DNA from: Mastigias papua
Taxonomy: Eukaryota > Cnidaria > Scyphozoa > Rhizostomeae > Mastigiidae
DNA length: 64,000 nucleotides
Assembly: GCA_964019165.1 (NCBI GenBank)
Contig: OZ025269.1
Span: 9,101,191 to 9,165,190, forward strand
Reading direction: 5' to 3'
Shown here piece after piece: positions 48,949-60,028 of the stretch (positions are counted from its first letter, which is position 1; the number at the start of each line of letters is the position of its first letter). The translations under genes were made by a program, and so were the position numbers. The notes beneath the pieces are model-generated. The model was not told the DNA's origin, ran no database searches, and was given only the letters and a program-made list of their open reading frames with translations.

Positions 48949-48989
48949 GTTATTTTCTCGCACTTTCACTTTACGTTGTACTTAAAGAG

Positions 48990-49684
48990 ATATCAACGAT
49001 TGCATGCACTTTATTTGATATTACTGTATCATCCGAAGTGGCCGTAGAGGCAGCAAAGTTGAGAAGACGTCAAAGTACAATACGTTGAAAAAGAAATTGG
49101 TAGAACTTTACAGAATAAATACAACTGCCTTGCTAGTGCTTATTGGAGCATAAAGACAAATGGGAAAATGAATAAATAGCGAATATGAGAAGGGGAACTT
49201 TCAAATTGATGCAATTCATGGAACTTCTCGCATACTCAGAAGAACTCGTTCTATACCTTTGTCCTATCTTCGTGGTTTTGTTCCAGCATATGCAGAGAAA
49301 CACTGAAGCACTCACATGGTTTAGAACACATTTATATAATAATGCTGAAATAATGTTTCTAGACTAAAATCATAAATTGAGCTAGCAGCATTTGCGATAG
49401 ATAGGACAATAATTAATGGCTATCACCTTTGCCCCTCCCCTATTTTCTCGCCACTACTCTTCAAGCACGCCGAACACGAAGGATACTTCATACTCTGGAA
49501 TGGCCTGTTCATATCATTATATCGAATTCTCTTATTACAGAATGGGCACAAAAGCACTACTTTATTGTAGAACATTACTTTTTGGTACTGCTTAATCGTA
49601 ATCAAGTACAAGTACTTTATCATTCAATTCTTTTGCTGAATTTAACTGATTTTGCTGACGAATTACGTTAATTTTGTGTCTTAG
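48990..49684. other. Intron sequence before the last kinase exon
   Basis: No features recognised. The polypyrimidine tract just before 49685 (ttaattttgtgtcttag) supports the acceptor. Confidence 0.6.
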
Positions 49685-49840
49685 ATACTAGATTTTCTGA
49701 CAAGAGGAGGTCGTCTGAGCAAGCCAAATAAATGCAGCGATAAACTTTGGGCTATTACTGCTGGTTGTTGGAGATATAGCCCCGATGAACGTCATTCGTT
49801 CTATCGTCTTTGGGATGAGATTCGCAGACTGCTTCCTTAG
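49685..49840 (+). CDS. Tyrosine kinase terminal exon: helices G to I and stop codon
   Basis: Acceptor ttgtgtcttag, then 156 bases in phase 0 ending in TAG. It starts ILDFLTRGGRLSKPNKC, as expected right after the helix F-G loop, and continues to AGCWRYSPDERHSF and EIRRLLP. This is the C-lobe end of a kinase, with CW and the structural arginine (Arg1052). The usual RPxF reads RHSF here, so Pro is replaced by His. The protein stops about a dozen residues after helix I begins, leaving no C-terminal tail. The summed coding length from 11196 is 3204 bases, exactly 1068 codons with the stop, which strongly supports the exon set. Confidence 0.92.
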   Translation: MLDFLTRGGRLSKPNKCSDKLWAITAGCWRYSPDERHSFYRLWDEIRRLLP

Positions 49841-49948
49841 AAAGGACTGTTGTACACTTATTATCACAAGTACTGTATTTACGCATTTGTATACCGTCAA
49901 TTTTTAGCGCTGTTAGTAGACATTTGTCTTCTCATTGTGCGATTTAGA

Positions 49949-49954
49949 AATAAA
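49949..49954 (+). promoter_or_regulatory. Polyadenylation signal AATAAA for the kinase gene
   Basis: A perfect AATAAA lies 109 bases after the kinase stop codon, the usual distance for a short 3' UTR. The assignment is an inference from position. Confidence 0.55.
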
Positions 49955-52050
49955 TTACTGTAGCTAAATGGAGCTTTTGCTTGTATATTACTTCCAGCCC
50001 TTTTATCCATTAATTCTCCTAAAATCCCTCCAAATTACCCTACGTTCAGAAATAGTTGATGTATATTTTTGGATCTAACAGTTCCTTCCACTGTTTCACA
50101 GTCATACTCATATACTTCAAACATATTTAAGGTAATGGAATTATCAATATAGCTATGTGTATATAATAGTCCAAGTGTGGTCAGAGAGAAACCGCCGACG
50201 GAACAATTGCGAAAGTAAGAGTAGCAACTGTTGAATTAAACTGACATGAATTGAATTAAGACCTTATAACGTCGAAAGTTTCTTCCATGACTGTAGACCA
50301 CAACCAGTCAAATTTTTCTTCTTGAAAAACAAACCCGATGTTCATTATTATAGCAAGAAGTGTTCGTGGAGTGTTGGCTCCCAGAAGGTTTCCCAGTGGT
50401 ATTCACATTCCTGGCATGATACCCGCAACACGTTGCCATGAGATATTATACATGATTCGTTCAGGAAGTGTTTAGAGTCCTGTACATCCGGTGAATTTAT
50501 GGAGCTCTACCTCTCACAAGCTATTCTTGTGAGAACAGGAGTTGGCACATATGCTGCGTATAGAACTCAATATTTTGTTGAAAAATGTTTTCATGACTAT
50601 TTTTGTCCGTTAAGTACCTGCAAGGAACTTTTCTTGTTGCTCTTCTGAACATTGTTGGTAAACATCTTGCATGAAAGTAGCCTTGTAGAAGACTATAATT
50701 TTTTATGATGTGGTCAGCTTGTATCAGTGCTATGGTAAAGTAATTTACGGTAAAGTAAATAAGGATTTCTATGCAACTTAAGTGAATTGTTCTTTGGAAT
50801 GATAGGCTGCAATCTATCAGGGGTTTTTGACGGGGGTAAGTGGAAATTTTCCTGTGGTGAATAAGAGATGATTTGATGCAATCAGTTGATGTTTTCAAGC
50901 GTCAAATCCAATATGTAAGTTTTTCCTTTTTGATAACCAGCAGGTATGTAAATAGTCCAGACTGAATTGCAAGAATAGCATCGTATTATAGTTGGAATAT
51001 ATCCTGAGGAAAACGAAAACCTTATCTTTTTCTGCCTGTATTTCAAATCAACTCATGGCGGAAATTTACTGTCACCTAAAACCTGGTTTCTCTGTTTTTC
51101 TTTCTCGACTAGATTATATAGTGAAGTGCAACTCATATCATGCTGGCAGTGCATGGCATTCGGTTTATTAGAATCTTTTGTAGGTGTTTAGTACCAGAAC
51201 ATTTTAACAGATGCAACAAGGCTAGGCGACTTAGATTGCCTTGTGCAAGTCAGCAAGGATTTATAGTCGTAAAGGCTTTTGTATATGATTCCTTTTACAT
51301 TGATTTGTGATTCAATATTGCAGTAATGAGATTCGTGATATTTGTGGAATTTAATTAGAAAACCGACCGGTACCATTGCATTTTCCACGAACATATGTTT
51401 ATGACTTAAGTTGGTAGAACATTAATCTTGATACACTGAGTGACGTATTATACCTCAGACCCTATTAGCACGATAATTCCATTCAAATGAATCTCATTTG
51501 TTCCCTTGCCGTGTTTGACTTTCATTTACATGATATCGGTGATGGATACTATGTGAACACACGTATGAATATGGCACTACGTGAATACGGTATCATGTGA
51601 ACTGAATCTAGTATGATTTATAGCAGTTCGATGATGAAACAAATAGAGAATTGGAAAGCTAATTTGTCGATTTCTTATGAAATATCAGATTAATGTCTTC
51701 ATTTCTGAGCACTTAATTATTATATGATTGTATAGCATAGTATAATAGTAATTTATACCGTATTCATTACCGTATTTAGATCATAAAATCTTCACCATCA
51801 TCATCGTGTAAACCTCAGAGACATAACCTCAGAGACATGGTAGCAGAACAGTGAGGAAATATCATTAAAATTAACTCTTCCTACGTAGCAAGTATTTGTG
51901 ATGTTGCTAAGATTACGTACAATTCCTTCTGCGTATGACACAACTCTGTCAACCTTTAATTAAAAACGAAAGTACTTTTTATTAGTTACACTTTTCTAAA
52001 CATATTTGTATTTGCTTTTGGTTTAATTTCGCTTTATTATTGTTGTCTCC
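49955..52050. other. Region downstream of the kinase gene, no features recognised
   Basis: A 125-codon minus-strand frame (50521-50898, containing MFRRATRKVPCRYLTDKN) has protein-like composition, but I cannot assign a family. Otherwise AT-rich. Confidence 0.4.
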
Positions 52051-52059
52051 TCTTGTCAA

Positions 52060-53475
52060 TAAATCCCTTTGTTCTTGGTAAACCCATCTCACTTGGAAGA
52101 TCTAGTATTAGCTCTCAAGGTTGGTTTCCAATGGGCGAATATTTCGCCGCGAATTCGCAGCAAAATTGTTCTGAGCATGCGCTGTGAGCTTTGGGGTTTC
52201 GTAGAGAAATCACCGCGAATCCATGTAGAAGTTCGGTCTTGGCGCGCAATTTCGAAGATGGTGTCTACTCGGAGCTGTATAACAATGAAAAAGAAGCTAC
52301 TGCTTCTGAAGCTAATAGAATTAAAGAGAAAAAGGAGGAAACAGTATTGGGTATGAAAAGTATACAAACATGGGCTGGAAAAGGGAGAGTTCCATATGTT
52401 GGTAAGGGTATTGAGACTTCGTGACCATGAATATTTGTTCACATGCTTCCGCATGTCGCCTTCAACATTTTAAGAGCTTCTTTCTTTTGTTGCGCCCATT
52501 ATTACCAAAAGAAGTACTGTAATGCGAGATCCAATAGGCCCGAGTAAGAGAATGGCTGTTACATTGGGGTATTTGGTGACAGGAGATGCCCATTGCACAA
52601 TTGCAGCCAGTTATAGGATAAGCCCTACAACAATCGGCAGGGATATTATCAGAGACATGTGATGCACTGTGGGTAACTTTGTTGAAATCAGACTTTATTG
52701 ATCCCCAAAGTACAGAAGCTCAATGGAGAGAAATTGCAGCTGAGTTTGAAAATAAGTGGAACTTCCCACATGCACTGGGGGCAATAGACGGGAAACATGT
52801 TGTCATGCAAGCCCCACACAACAGTGCACCGGAGTACTTTAGTCATAAAATGACCCACAATATCGTTTTGTTAGCCGTTTGCAATGCCAGATACGAATTT
52901 TTGTTAGTAGATATCGGAGATTCTGGTAGACAGAGTGATGGGACCGTCTATAGCCATTTAGGTCATGCTGTCGAACATAATTTATTAAATATTCCAAAAC
53001 TTGAAAAAATAAACCCCCTGATTAGTAGTACGTTTTCGTGGCTGATGATGCATGTGGTTTAAACCCCATATGATGAAGCCCTATCCAAATTAAAATCTAC
53101 CAATAGATCGGAGGATATTTAACTATAAACTTTCGAGGGCAAGGAGAGTTATTGCAAACACCTGTGGTATTGCAACGTCAAGGTTCAGAGTATTTCTTAG
53201 ACCAATTATAGCTAATACAGAGAAAATAAAATCGATAACAAAAGCAGTTGTTGCATTGCACAATTATTTCATGAAGAAACGTACACAGAGTAATGAAAAT
53301 AACTATAACTATTGTCCCACATCGTACATTGATAGAGATACCAGACTCGGAGTTACTCTTGAAGATTGGCGTAAGGAGCATGGGAATACCGCTGGATTGC
53401 AGCAAATATCGCAAATGGGTTGGAACAATTACTCACGTGATGCAAAAGAAGTATGAGATGACTTTAGTACCCTTG
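52060..53475 (+). pseudogene. Third Harbinger-type transposase, about three frame breaks
   Basis: Blocks in order: DHEYLFTCFRMSP (52425), MRDPIGPSERMAVTLRYLV and ISPTTIGRIISETCDALW in shifted frames. Frame 52679-53062 has FPHALGAIDGKHVVMQAP (first Asp), YFSHKMTHNIVLLAVCNARY and VDIGDSGRQSDGTVY (second Asp). Then RLSRARRVIENTFGI-like words near 53140, and the tail ALHNYFMKKRTQS and a WR near 53350-53470. This is another HARBI1-like family, distinct from the two in the introns (AIDGKHV and the DIGDSGRQSDGTVY block versus IDGIVRPI). Terminal repeats were not found. Confidence 0.75.
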
Positions 53476-53579
53476 TCCTTAGGTGCTGTTAGGAGAGGGT
53501 CTTTGTGTACCCCCGTACCTGGTCTTACCTTGCTCTTGTGCCAAGAACGAATCGAGTATTCCATATTTGGCTAATAGCT

Positions 53580-54023
53580 GATTGTGTGTGAATTGTAACC
53601 TGTCAGAACACTATTGTGCTGCACTAAGAGACAATTGTAAGGCGCTCTATAACAATCGTGATAGAGCGAATCTATTGTGCAGCATCGCAAGTTTGATATG
53701 CTGCACAAACCATTGTTGAGAGTTTGAGATGCCGTACAATCGATTTCCATCAAGTACAATAGATCTGACATATGAGACGAAGGAGTACTATCCTGCAATG
53801 AAATCACCAGTAATAAGCATTATTGTTAGTTTTTGCTGCACGATTGTTAGTTGCACCGCACAATAGATGCAGTCTCTTTCAATAGTAGTGTTGATCTTGA
53901 TGTATATTTTGTCTTGGCACGAATAAAGCGAAGTACGAGCAATTTAGAACTAGACCTTTCCACTTCAGTTAAGTCAGAAATGTTAGTTGGTGCTTCAGAG
54001 AAGCTATGCAATATTTTGGTGAG
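53580..54023. other. Repeat-derived region sharing motifs with the 18.6-kb palindrome
   Basis: Motifs caattgtaaggcgctct, and repeated tgctgcac / attgtgc in both orientations, suggest a decayed foldback element. Confidence 0.4.
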
Positions 54024-54095
54024 TAAGTTGGTAAGCCTTAGGCCCTTCAGGGCTTGTGGGGACAAGCCCTGAGAGGCCTAATACTTACCAACTTA
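54024..54095. repeat. Strong hairpin (32-base arms)
   Basis: Arm TAAGTTGGTAAGCCTTAGGC... at 54024-54055 pairs with 54064-54095 around the loop tggggaca-like centre, with few mismatches. Confidence 0.8.
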
Positions 54096-54164
54096 GGCCT
54101 CATCAAAGACATCACCGGAAGCATAGTTTGAGGGAGAATGTTTGCGGCTTTCAGACCTGAGTAA

Positions 54165-54899
54165 GGGGTCATTCATTTAGTACGTACGCACGAAGGGGGG
54201 GAGGGGGGGTCAAGCAAATGCGTACGAATGCGTACAAGGGGGGGAGGGGGGTTGACACATGAAGTACGTACGCAAAGCAAAAAATTATTAGCTTTTTGCA
54301 TACATCCTGCAACAATTAATTAATGAAGTACGTATTCAGGTGAAATTACTTCTAGTACAGGGGTGTCAAGTTTACGGCCCTCAGGCCGAATCCGACAATG
54401 TGGCCCCTAGGAATTTTGAATAAACTGAAACCTAGCGATATTTTTCCCATTGTAATAGCGGCATTTACTAGTGGCATTTACAAGCCTGAACACCCAGTTT
54501 TTCGCCGTTGCCTAGCGTGCCAGATAGGAAACATGCGATGAGATATGTATATTTGAAAGCCCCATATTACCTAGCCCTTTCGGGTTCCGTCAAACTACCA
54601 GGCCATTGTGGCGCCATATTATACCCTATGTGGCCATTTGTTTGAACAGCACTACAGATTTTTCATGAAATACATTTGAAGTGATCATTTTAATGTCTCG
54701 TGAAAGCTTAAAAAGTCTTTCTCCGTGGTTTTAGATGCCTAGAAACATTCTGTTAGAGATGGGAGGGGGGTCAAACAACCAAGAGTACGTACGCAAAAAG
54801 GGGGGGGGGGTGAGTATCAAGCGTACGTGTGCGTACGAGGGGGGAGGGGGGGGTCAAATTTTAGCCAATTTAGAGCGTACGTACTAATTGAATGACCCC
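54165..54899. mobile_element. MITE with TAA target duplication (Harbinger-type)
   Basis: Ends GGGGTCATTCATTTAGTACG (left) and, inverted at the right, GGGGTCATTCAATTAGTACG; both continue TACGC. TAA flanks both sides (54162-54164, 54900-54902). Subterminal GTACGTACGC and G-runs repeat several times. No coding capacity. TAA is the target site size and sequence of PIF/Harbinger. Confidence 0.8.
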
Positions 54900-54971
54900 T
54901 AATATACCCCTCCTTTTTGCTATCCGGGCAAGTAGAGATTCTGACTTACATTAAAGAGTGCATTTTCCATA

Positions 54972-55312
54972 CACGTTTTTTTTATAAGAAAAGCACTTTT
55001 GTTCCTGAGACTCAATTTTCTTAACTTTTCAAAAATTTGAGGCTGAGATTTTCTTAAGATTTTCTTAACCAGGAATAAAATAGCTGAAACAGGCTACTGT
55101 GTATTTGTTGGGCCACCACAAGTCTCGATCTTTGTACGAGAGTTTGCAAAAATGAGCCAATATCAATTTCTGGCATGTAAAGAAGATGAACTGTGATTTT
55201 CTTAGCATTTTCTTAAACTTGAGCCTTGGGATTTTCTTAGGATTTTCTTAGGATTTTGGCCATTTCAGCCTCATTTTCTTATAAACTTTTTTTCTTATAA
55301 AAAAAAAACGTG
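54972..55312. mobile_element. Small MITE with TA target duplication
   Basis: Inverted ends CACGTTTTTTTTATAAGAAA and, at the right, the complement with two more T; TA on both sides (54970, 55313). Interior is made of repeated attttcttag units. Confidence 0.65.
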
Positions 55313-55319
55313 TACACGA

Positions 55320-56600
55320 AATGCAGAAAAAGAATTTCAATGGAATGTTGGAATATCAGTCTCGTCAAATGTACATTGGCTACAGATTTTATTTTTTACA
55401 GTGGGCTTTAGAGAAAATATAGGCATATAATTTGTATCATAAAAGTTACTTTTGTGTCATCGAAAATTTGTCATTCCCCTCCCCCCTCGCAGAAAAGCTC
55501 ATTCAGTCGTGGATCCAGATAAGTCAGATAGGAGAAAACATGAATTTGATCTTTGATTTTGAAAGAGGATTAAAAATTCTTGGAATAAAGCTCAACGGTC
55601 AGCATCGTATTTCGAAGGATAAAGGTTATTGTGTGTTTCAAGAGAGGAACACTGAAAGAGAAGGAAATGCTGTGAACAGCTTAAAATATACGTATGCTAC
55701 TGGCAAAACGGGCGTGGTAACTGCTGGGCCACGCCCTTCCTTGAAATTTTTCTTATGTTGTGCGGCAGTCAGTTTTATCGTTGGATCCGCCCCTGGAGAT
55801 GGGAATTTTCGAGCCAAATATAACCAGTGGCTTATGCTGAATGGTCCTAAACACCAAGTGACCAACACCAATTCATGTGAGGTACTCAAAGTGCTATTTG
55901 TTGGTATTGCTTCCCATACTAGCCTGTATATTGTAGATTCTTTGCATTGAAGGGATCAGACCTAACCAGTAGGGAGTGATCGGCCCAAAGCCGCACCATA
56001 CTAGAAATGTGAGGTGCCAACTAACATTAACGACTGTGTACGTAGTGACAGCTGTTTGGTAAGGCATTATGGTAAGAAAAATTGGAAGTAGAAATGGGAC
56101 AAAACTATAGTCAGAATTTGGTCTAAGGCCAGAAAAGCTCAAGTAACTTTTAAGCAGATTTTATTCATAATATAGAATTGTAAGAACAATATGGAGCATT
56201 TATAAAAAAATCTGTGTTTATTTAGATTGATCTTTTTTTTGTATATATATCAAAGAAGACCTAAATACATACAACAAATACAACTGCAGTGCCACTCACT
56301 GCAGGAAAGGAAACGAAGTCAGCGAGTTCCCACAATGAATGACACTTACATTTAATTAAGGAATTAAATCCAAAGAAACATTACAATAAAAAGAAAACAA
56401 AACGAAAAGCCTGATCGATGCGCAGAACTTCCGCTGTTTGATAAAATGGTCGACCAACCGCCAGCCCAACATAGAGCCCCTGTACTATAGAAAATGAGTT
56501 GGTCCTGCATGCTATTTCAGATACCAAACAGCAACTGCTGGTTGGATAGCATGTTTTTCAAGCAAGACTAACTACCCGATTGTACGTTTCAGGGTTAAGA
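55320..56600. other. Intergenic, unrecognised 172-codon frame
   Basis: The plus frame 55432-55950 has no motif I recognise and contains a gggcgtgg/ccacgccc hairpin near 55711, so it is probably repeat-derived, not a gene. 56150-56600 likely includes the 3' UTR of the minus LINE. Confidence 0.35.
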
Positions 56601-58050
56601 AACTCCACTCCAGGTCGGACGGACAATTAATCAGACCATTCTACAAACAGCCTAATTTTACTTAAAACGTTTGGAATTCTCAATATATTGAATGGTTGAA
56701 AGGGATGGGCTTCCATACAACATCAGATGACATAGTTCCCTGGGATCTAGATTCAATGCATCTATATTCAATATCTGAGAGAGCTGACCGAGGAGATCCC
56801 GACGCAACTCACTAAAAGATGGGCAGTGCAGGAATAAGTGCTCATTATCCTCTTTAGCCATGCCACAATTACAAAATGGGTTTAAGACAATCCAGATTAT
56901 GCTGAAATTTGTGTTCGTTAAGCGAGCTAAATTCGAGACGACATTTAGTTAATAATCGAATTCCCTGCAAATTAGCAATGCCTTAAATAGGATTTCCCTC
57001 TGGCCTTACACGCGCAATTAACTTACGCTTAAACTCTGTAAGCGTCGAAGAATTTTTCAGTTCTTCATTAAGGGAGTTCCATTCAAATAGTGCATTGTAA
57101 AAATATGTGTTTGAAAAACGCGCAGTTCTGGGTGCACTTTAGGCATATGTGCGCGAGTGTCTCAAGTTATGTAACACAGGCCTGACATGTGGTATCTCAG
57201 CAAACAGGTAGTACGGGGATTCAAGTTTTCTTAGTTTAATAAATGACACAACCTTCTGAACCATCTCCTATCATACAAAGTTTCCCAACCAAGCTCTTTG
57301 TAAAGTTTGTCTCTACTTGTACCTTTCCAAGCACCGGTAGCAGCTAAAGCAGCAGCATACTGAGTTTGTTCAAGCTTGTTCGTGAAATTAAGGCGCCCAC
57401 TAGGATCGTATTTGTGGTAAATCATATCACCATAGTCAAGGTGAGGCCTAACACAAAGTTTATAGAGTTGGATTAGAACATCTCTAGAGACATATCTCGA
57501 CAGATGCTTCATCATTCCAATGCCACGCCTTGCTTTGCCAATTGCTTCTCTTAAATGACTTTTGAAATCTAACTTCCAGCCCAATACCATGCCAAGATGC
57601 TTGTGTTCCGATGTTTGAGAAATTATATCATCATCTAGTTTTAAAGGAGGATGATCGGGTTTGATCCTTTTAGCAGAGAATATCACTTCTTCAGTCTTAT
57701 CTGTGTTGAACTGCATTTTCTATTGCCACGCCCATAGCTGTATCTTTTCAAGATCACATTTCAGTTCAAAAGCAGTATTAGTAACATCATTTACAACGAA
57801 AAACAAGGACGTGTCATCGGCAAAGAGTCTCAAATCACAACTCACATTTTGAACAAGATCATTGATATATAGTAGAAAGAAAAAAGAACCTTATACAGAT
57901 CCTTGTGGAACACCTGATGAAACAGGTAACCAGTCAGACGATTTGCCATTCAATACGACATGTTGCTTACGGTCATTCAAAAAGTCTTTTAAGCAAAACT
58001 AGAATTTCGCCAGATATTCCATTACATTGAAGTTAGTATATAAGTCCTTC
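56600..58050 (-). mobile_element. LINE fragment, minus strand, related to the young LINE
   Basis: From the high-coordinate side: GVPQGSV near 57895, LYINDLV and RLFADDTSLFFVVNDV (57770-57850), then frame 57231-57716 (EHKHLGMVLGWKLDFKSHL, LYKLCVRPHLDYGDMIYHK, ATGAWKGTSRDKLYKELGW), and the end 56658-56861 (KEDNEHLFLHCPSFSELRR). The same blocks in the same order occur in the LINE at 44534 (HKHLGIILDSKL, RPHLDYGDVIYH, TGTWKGTSREKLY, EHFLLLCPSF), so they are one clade. Several stops, 5'-truncated within RT. Confidence 0.8.
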
Positions 58051-59620
58051 GTGCCAAACCCTGCCAAAGATTGATCTTTTGATCATATTATGAGTGTACA
58101 GACTTCTTAGATATGTGGATAGTGATTTTAATTTTCTTTGGAAACAGAACAATCCACAAGAACTCTCCTGTTTGTGTTTAAGTATTAGAATTTGTGGTTG
58201 ATCTAGGGGGAATAGTAAAATGGGATTTATTCACTGTTTGCGTATGGTCATTATAATCTATTTATCATGTTCATGATGGATTGAATTCAGAGATATTCGT
58301 ATCATTGATGTAGATTCTGAGGTTTGCATGCATAAAGCACTTGAAATTATATTGGGGTGTGTGAGGGGGGAGTTATTTATTTAAATCAGTTAGTCACCCC
58401 AACATTTCAAAAGCCTCTCTATCATTAAGATTTATGATGAAGTTGAAATGAGGTGTACAGTATGTGCAATTTTATTTTTCCACTTACTTTTATGAGCAGT
58501 ATTTTTGGCAGCAGTTTGTTACTTAAACCTAACTTCTGCCGGGCTAAGGCTGTGCAGACATTTTAGTACACTCAAGGGCATGCAATGCAATTGCTTGTAT
58601 GATGAATTTCTTCAGCCAAGGGAGGCGTGTCTTGGTAAAAAGGGCGTGGTCACACTCCATGATACGTAGTGTATGCTTTAACAACCATGTTTACAGTCGT
58701 AAGAGAAGTGGTGAATAATTTCTGATGGTGCAAATTAATTAACAGTCCATTTCAAGCATTAATAACCATTGAATTCCAACATTTGTCACGAGAAATGTCA
58801 TATAATTATTACTCGTAAATGATCAAATCTCTTTTATAAATGCATGCCTTTTAAATTCTGTAAATATTATTAAAAACACAAACAGTATTGCCAATGCAAC
58901 CGATACATTAAAGTTATTTACTGAAATGACAGAGTTTTCAGAGGCGGATTCAAACAAGATTCTGACAGGGGATGAACATCACGAGTTTGGGCGTGGTGGG
59001 CGCAGTAGGCGCAGTGGGTGCAGTGGGCGCAGCTGGCACAGTGGGCGTGGTCAGTGTTGAATTTGGCTTTATAAAATGAAATTATAGAGCGAAATGTTTG
59101 ATGATCAGTAACATTTATGTGCTACAGAGTTTACCAGCCCTGTGCCAACAATTAATCACAAGATCTGGACGATGCTCAGTACCTGAAGTGATGGTTCTGC
59201 TTATCTGCTTTCAGCTCAAAATTCAGAATAGCAAATCATTTTCAAATCAACAACACTCTGTATCTAATTAGGCTTGAAATATACCTTGTCAATTAGATCA
59301 ACCGACCACTCAGAACAACTACAATGCTTGCCAAAAGTAGTTGGAACGCCCACACAAATGTATTGATTTCCGACTCCTTTCGCTTCTCCGTGACACCAAT
59401 TAAAATATAAACCCCATTCCCCCCTCGAACGATGTTGGAAAGGTGGTGAGTGCAACTGTAGAGTTTGCAAAACATATATTCCTCAAGTTGGGTTCCTAGC
59501 AGGATAATCGTTTTTATCCTGTAATCTATACTTATATATATGTATATATATACATTGTAAATTTCTCCCCCTTATTCATTTTAGAAATTGTAAATATTCA
59601 TCCAAAGTAGGCCTTAATTA
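58050..59620. other. Intergenic with a GC-rich minisatellite
   Basis: 58990-59055 holds about seven variants of GTGGGCGCA (gcgcagtgggtgcagtgggcg). The rest is AT-rich with no gene recognised. Confidence 0.55.
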
Positions 59621-59624
59621 GCTG

Positions 59625-59695
59625 TAATTTAGCTATTGTTTTTTCTATTAGCCTACTATAAATAAATTAATGATGATGGTGATTATGATGATGCT
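59625..59695 (+). repeat. Retroelement 3' end with GAT-type tail
   Basis: aggccttaattagctgtaat, tttagctat, then ctataaataaattaatgatg, matching the tail at 17690-17770. Ends just before the Gypsy LTR. Confidence 0.6.
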
Positions 59696-59718
59696 CATAT
59701 TTGCTTCATACAACATTA

Positions 59719-59994
59719 TGTAACGGGGGATGGGAAGCTATAGCTCGTCTATAGCGTAGATCATAGCAAGTGTTCCAAGACTTTTGGCAGGCATTGTAGA
59801 TCTAAGAGCTCCAATTTATTTGCTACTGTTGTGATTGGCATAGCGGCAACCCTTTATATATATATTGGAATGCAGCCAACAGAAGCTCCTTAACAAACGT
59901 TGTTACACTTTTTAGTTAGTTGTAGTTGTTTGAGATGAAATAAAGACGTTGCCATTAACTGAGTCTTTCTCTGAGAACCCTTTAAATCGCAACA
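59719..59994 (+). repeat. 5' LTR of the Ty3/Gypsy element
   Basis: Begins TGTAACGGGGGATGGG and ends AATCGCAACA (TG...CA), 276 bases. It has a TATA-like tttatatatatattgg near 59852 and AATAAA at 59939. Followed directly by TTGGTGACAGAGGTAACAG, in the position of the primer-binding site. Confidence 0.75.
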
Positions 59995-60028
59995 TTGGTG
60001 ACAGAGGTAACAGAGAAGTGTACCCAGA

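Larger units (their letters stand above)
48241..48972. repeat. tRNA-bearing inverted-repeat element with 13-bp target duplication
   Basis: ACGTTGTACTTAA flanks it at 48228-48240 and 48973-48985. Left arm 48241-48548: tail, tRNA (minus), about 180-base spacer. Right arm 48695-48972: the same spacer inverted, tRNA (plus), truncated tail. In the centre (48549-48696) lies a third copy of tRNA plus full tail on the plus strand. The tail unit is ctcgcactttcacttttcat...gttgcttctacttaa. Confidence 0.8.

Noticed and set aside
48116..48969. Several frames of 65-194 codons on both strands
   Set aside because: They read through the tRNA inverted repeat; the recurring TYKVRGREFESRSGR-type words are translated tRNA sequence.
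55432..55950. 172-codon plus-strand frame
   Set aside because: Contains a gggcgtgg hairpin seen in dispersed repeats and no recognisable domain; more likely repeat-derived than a gene.
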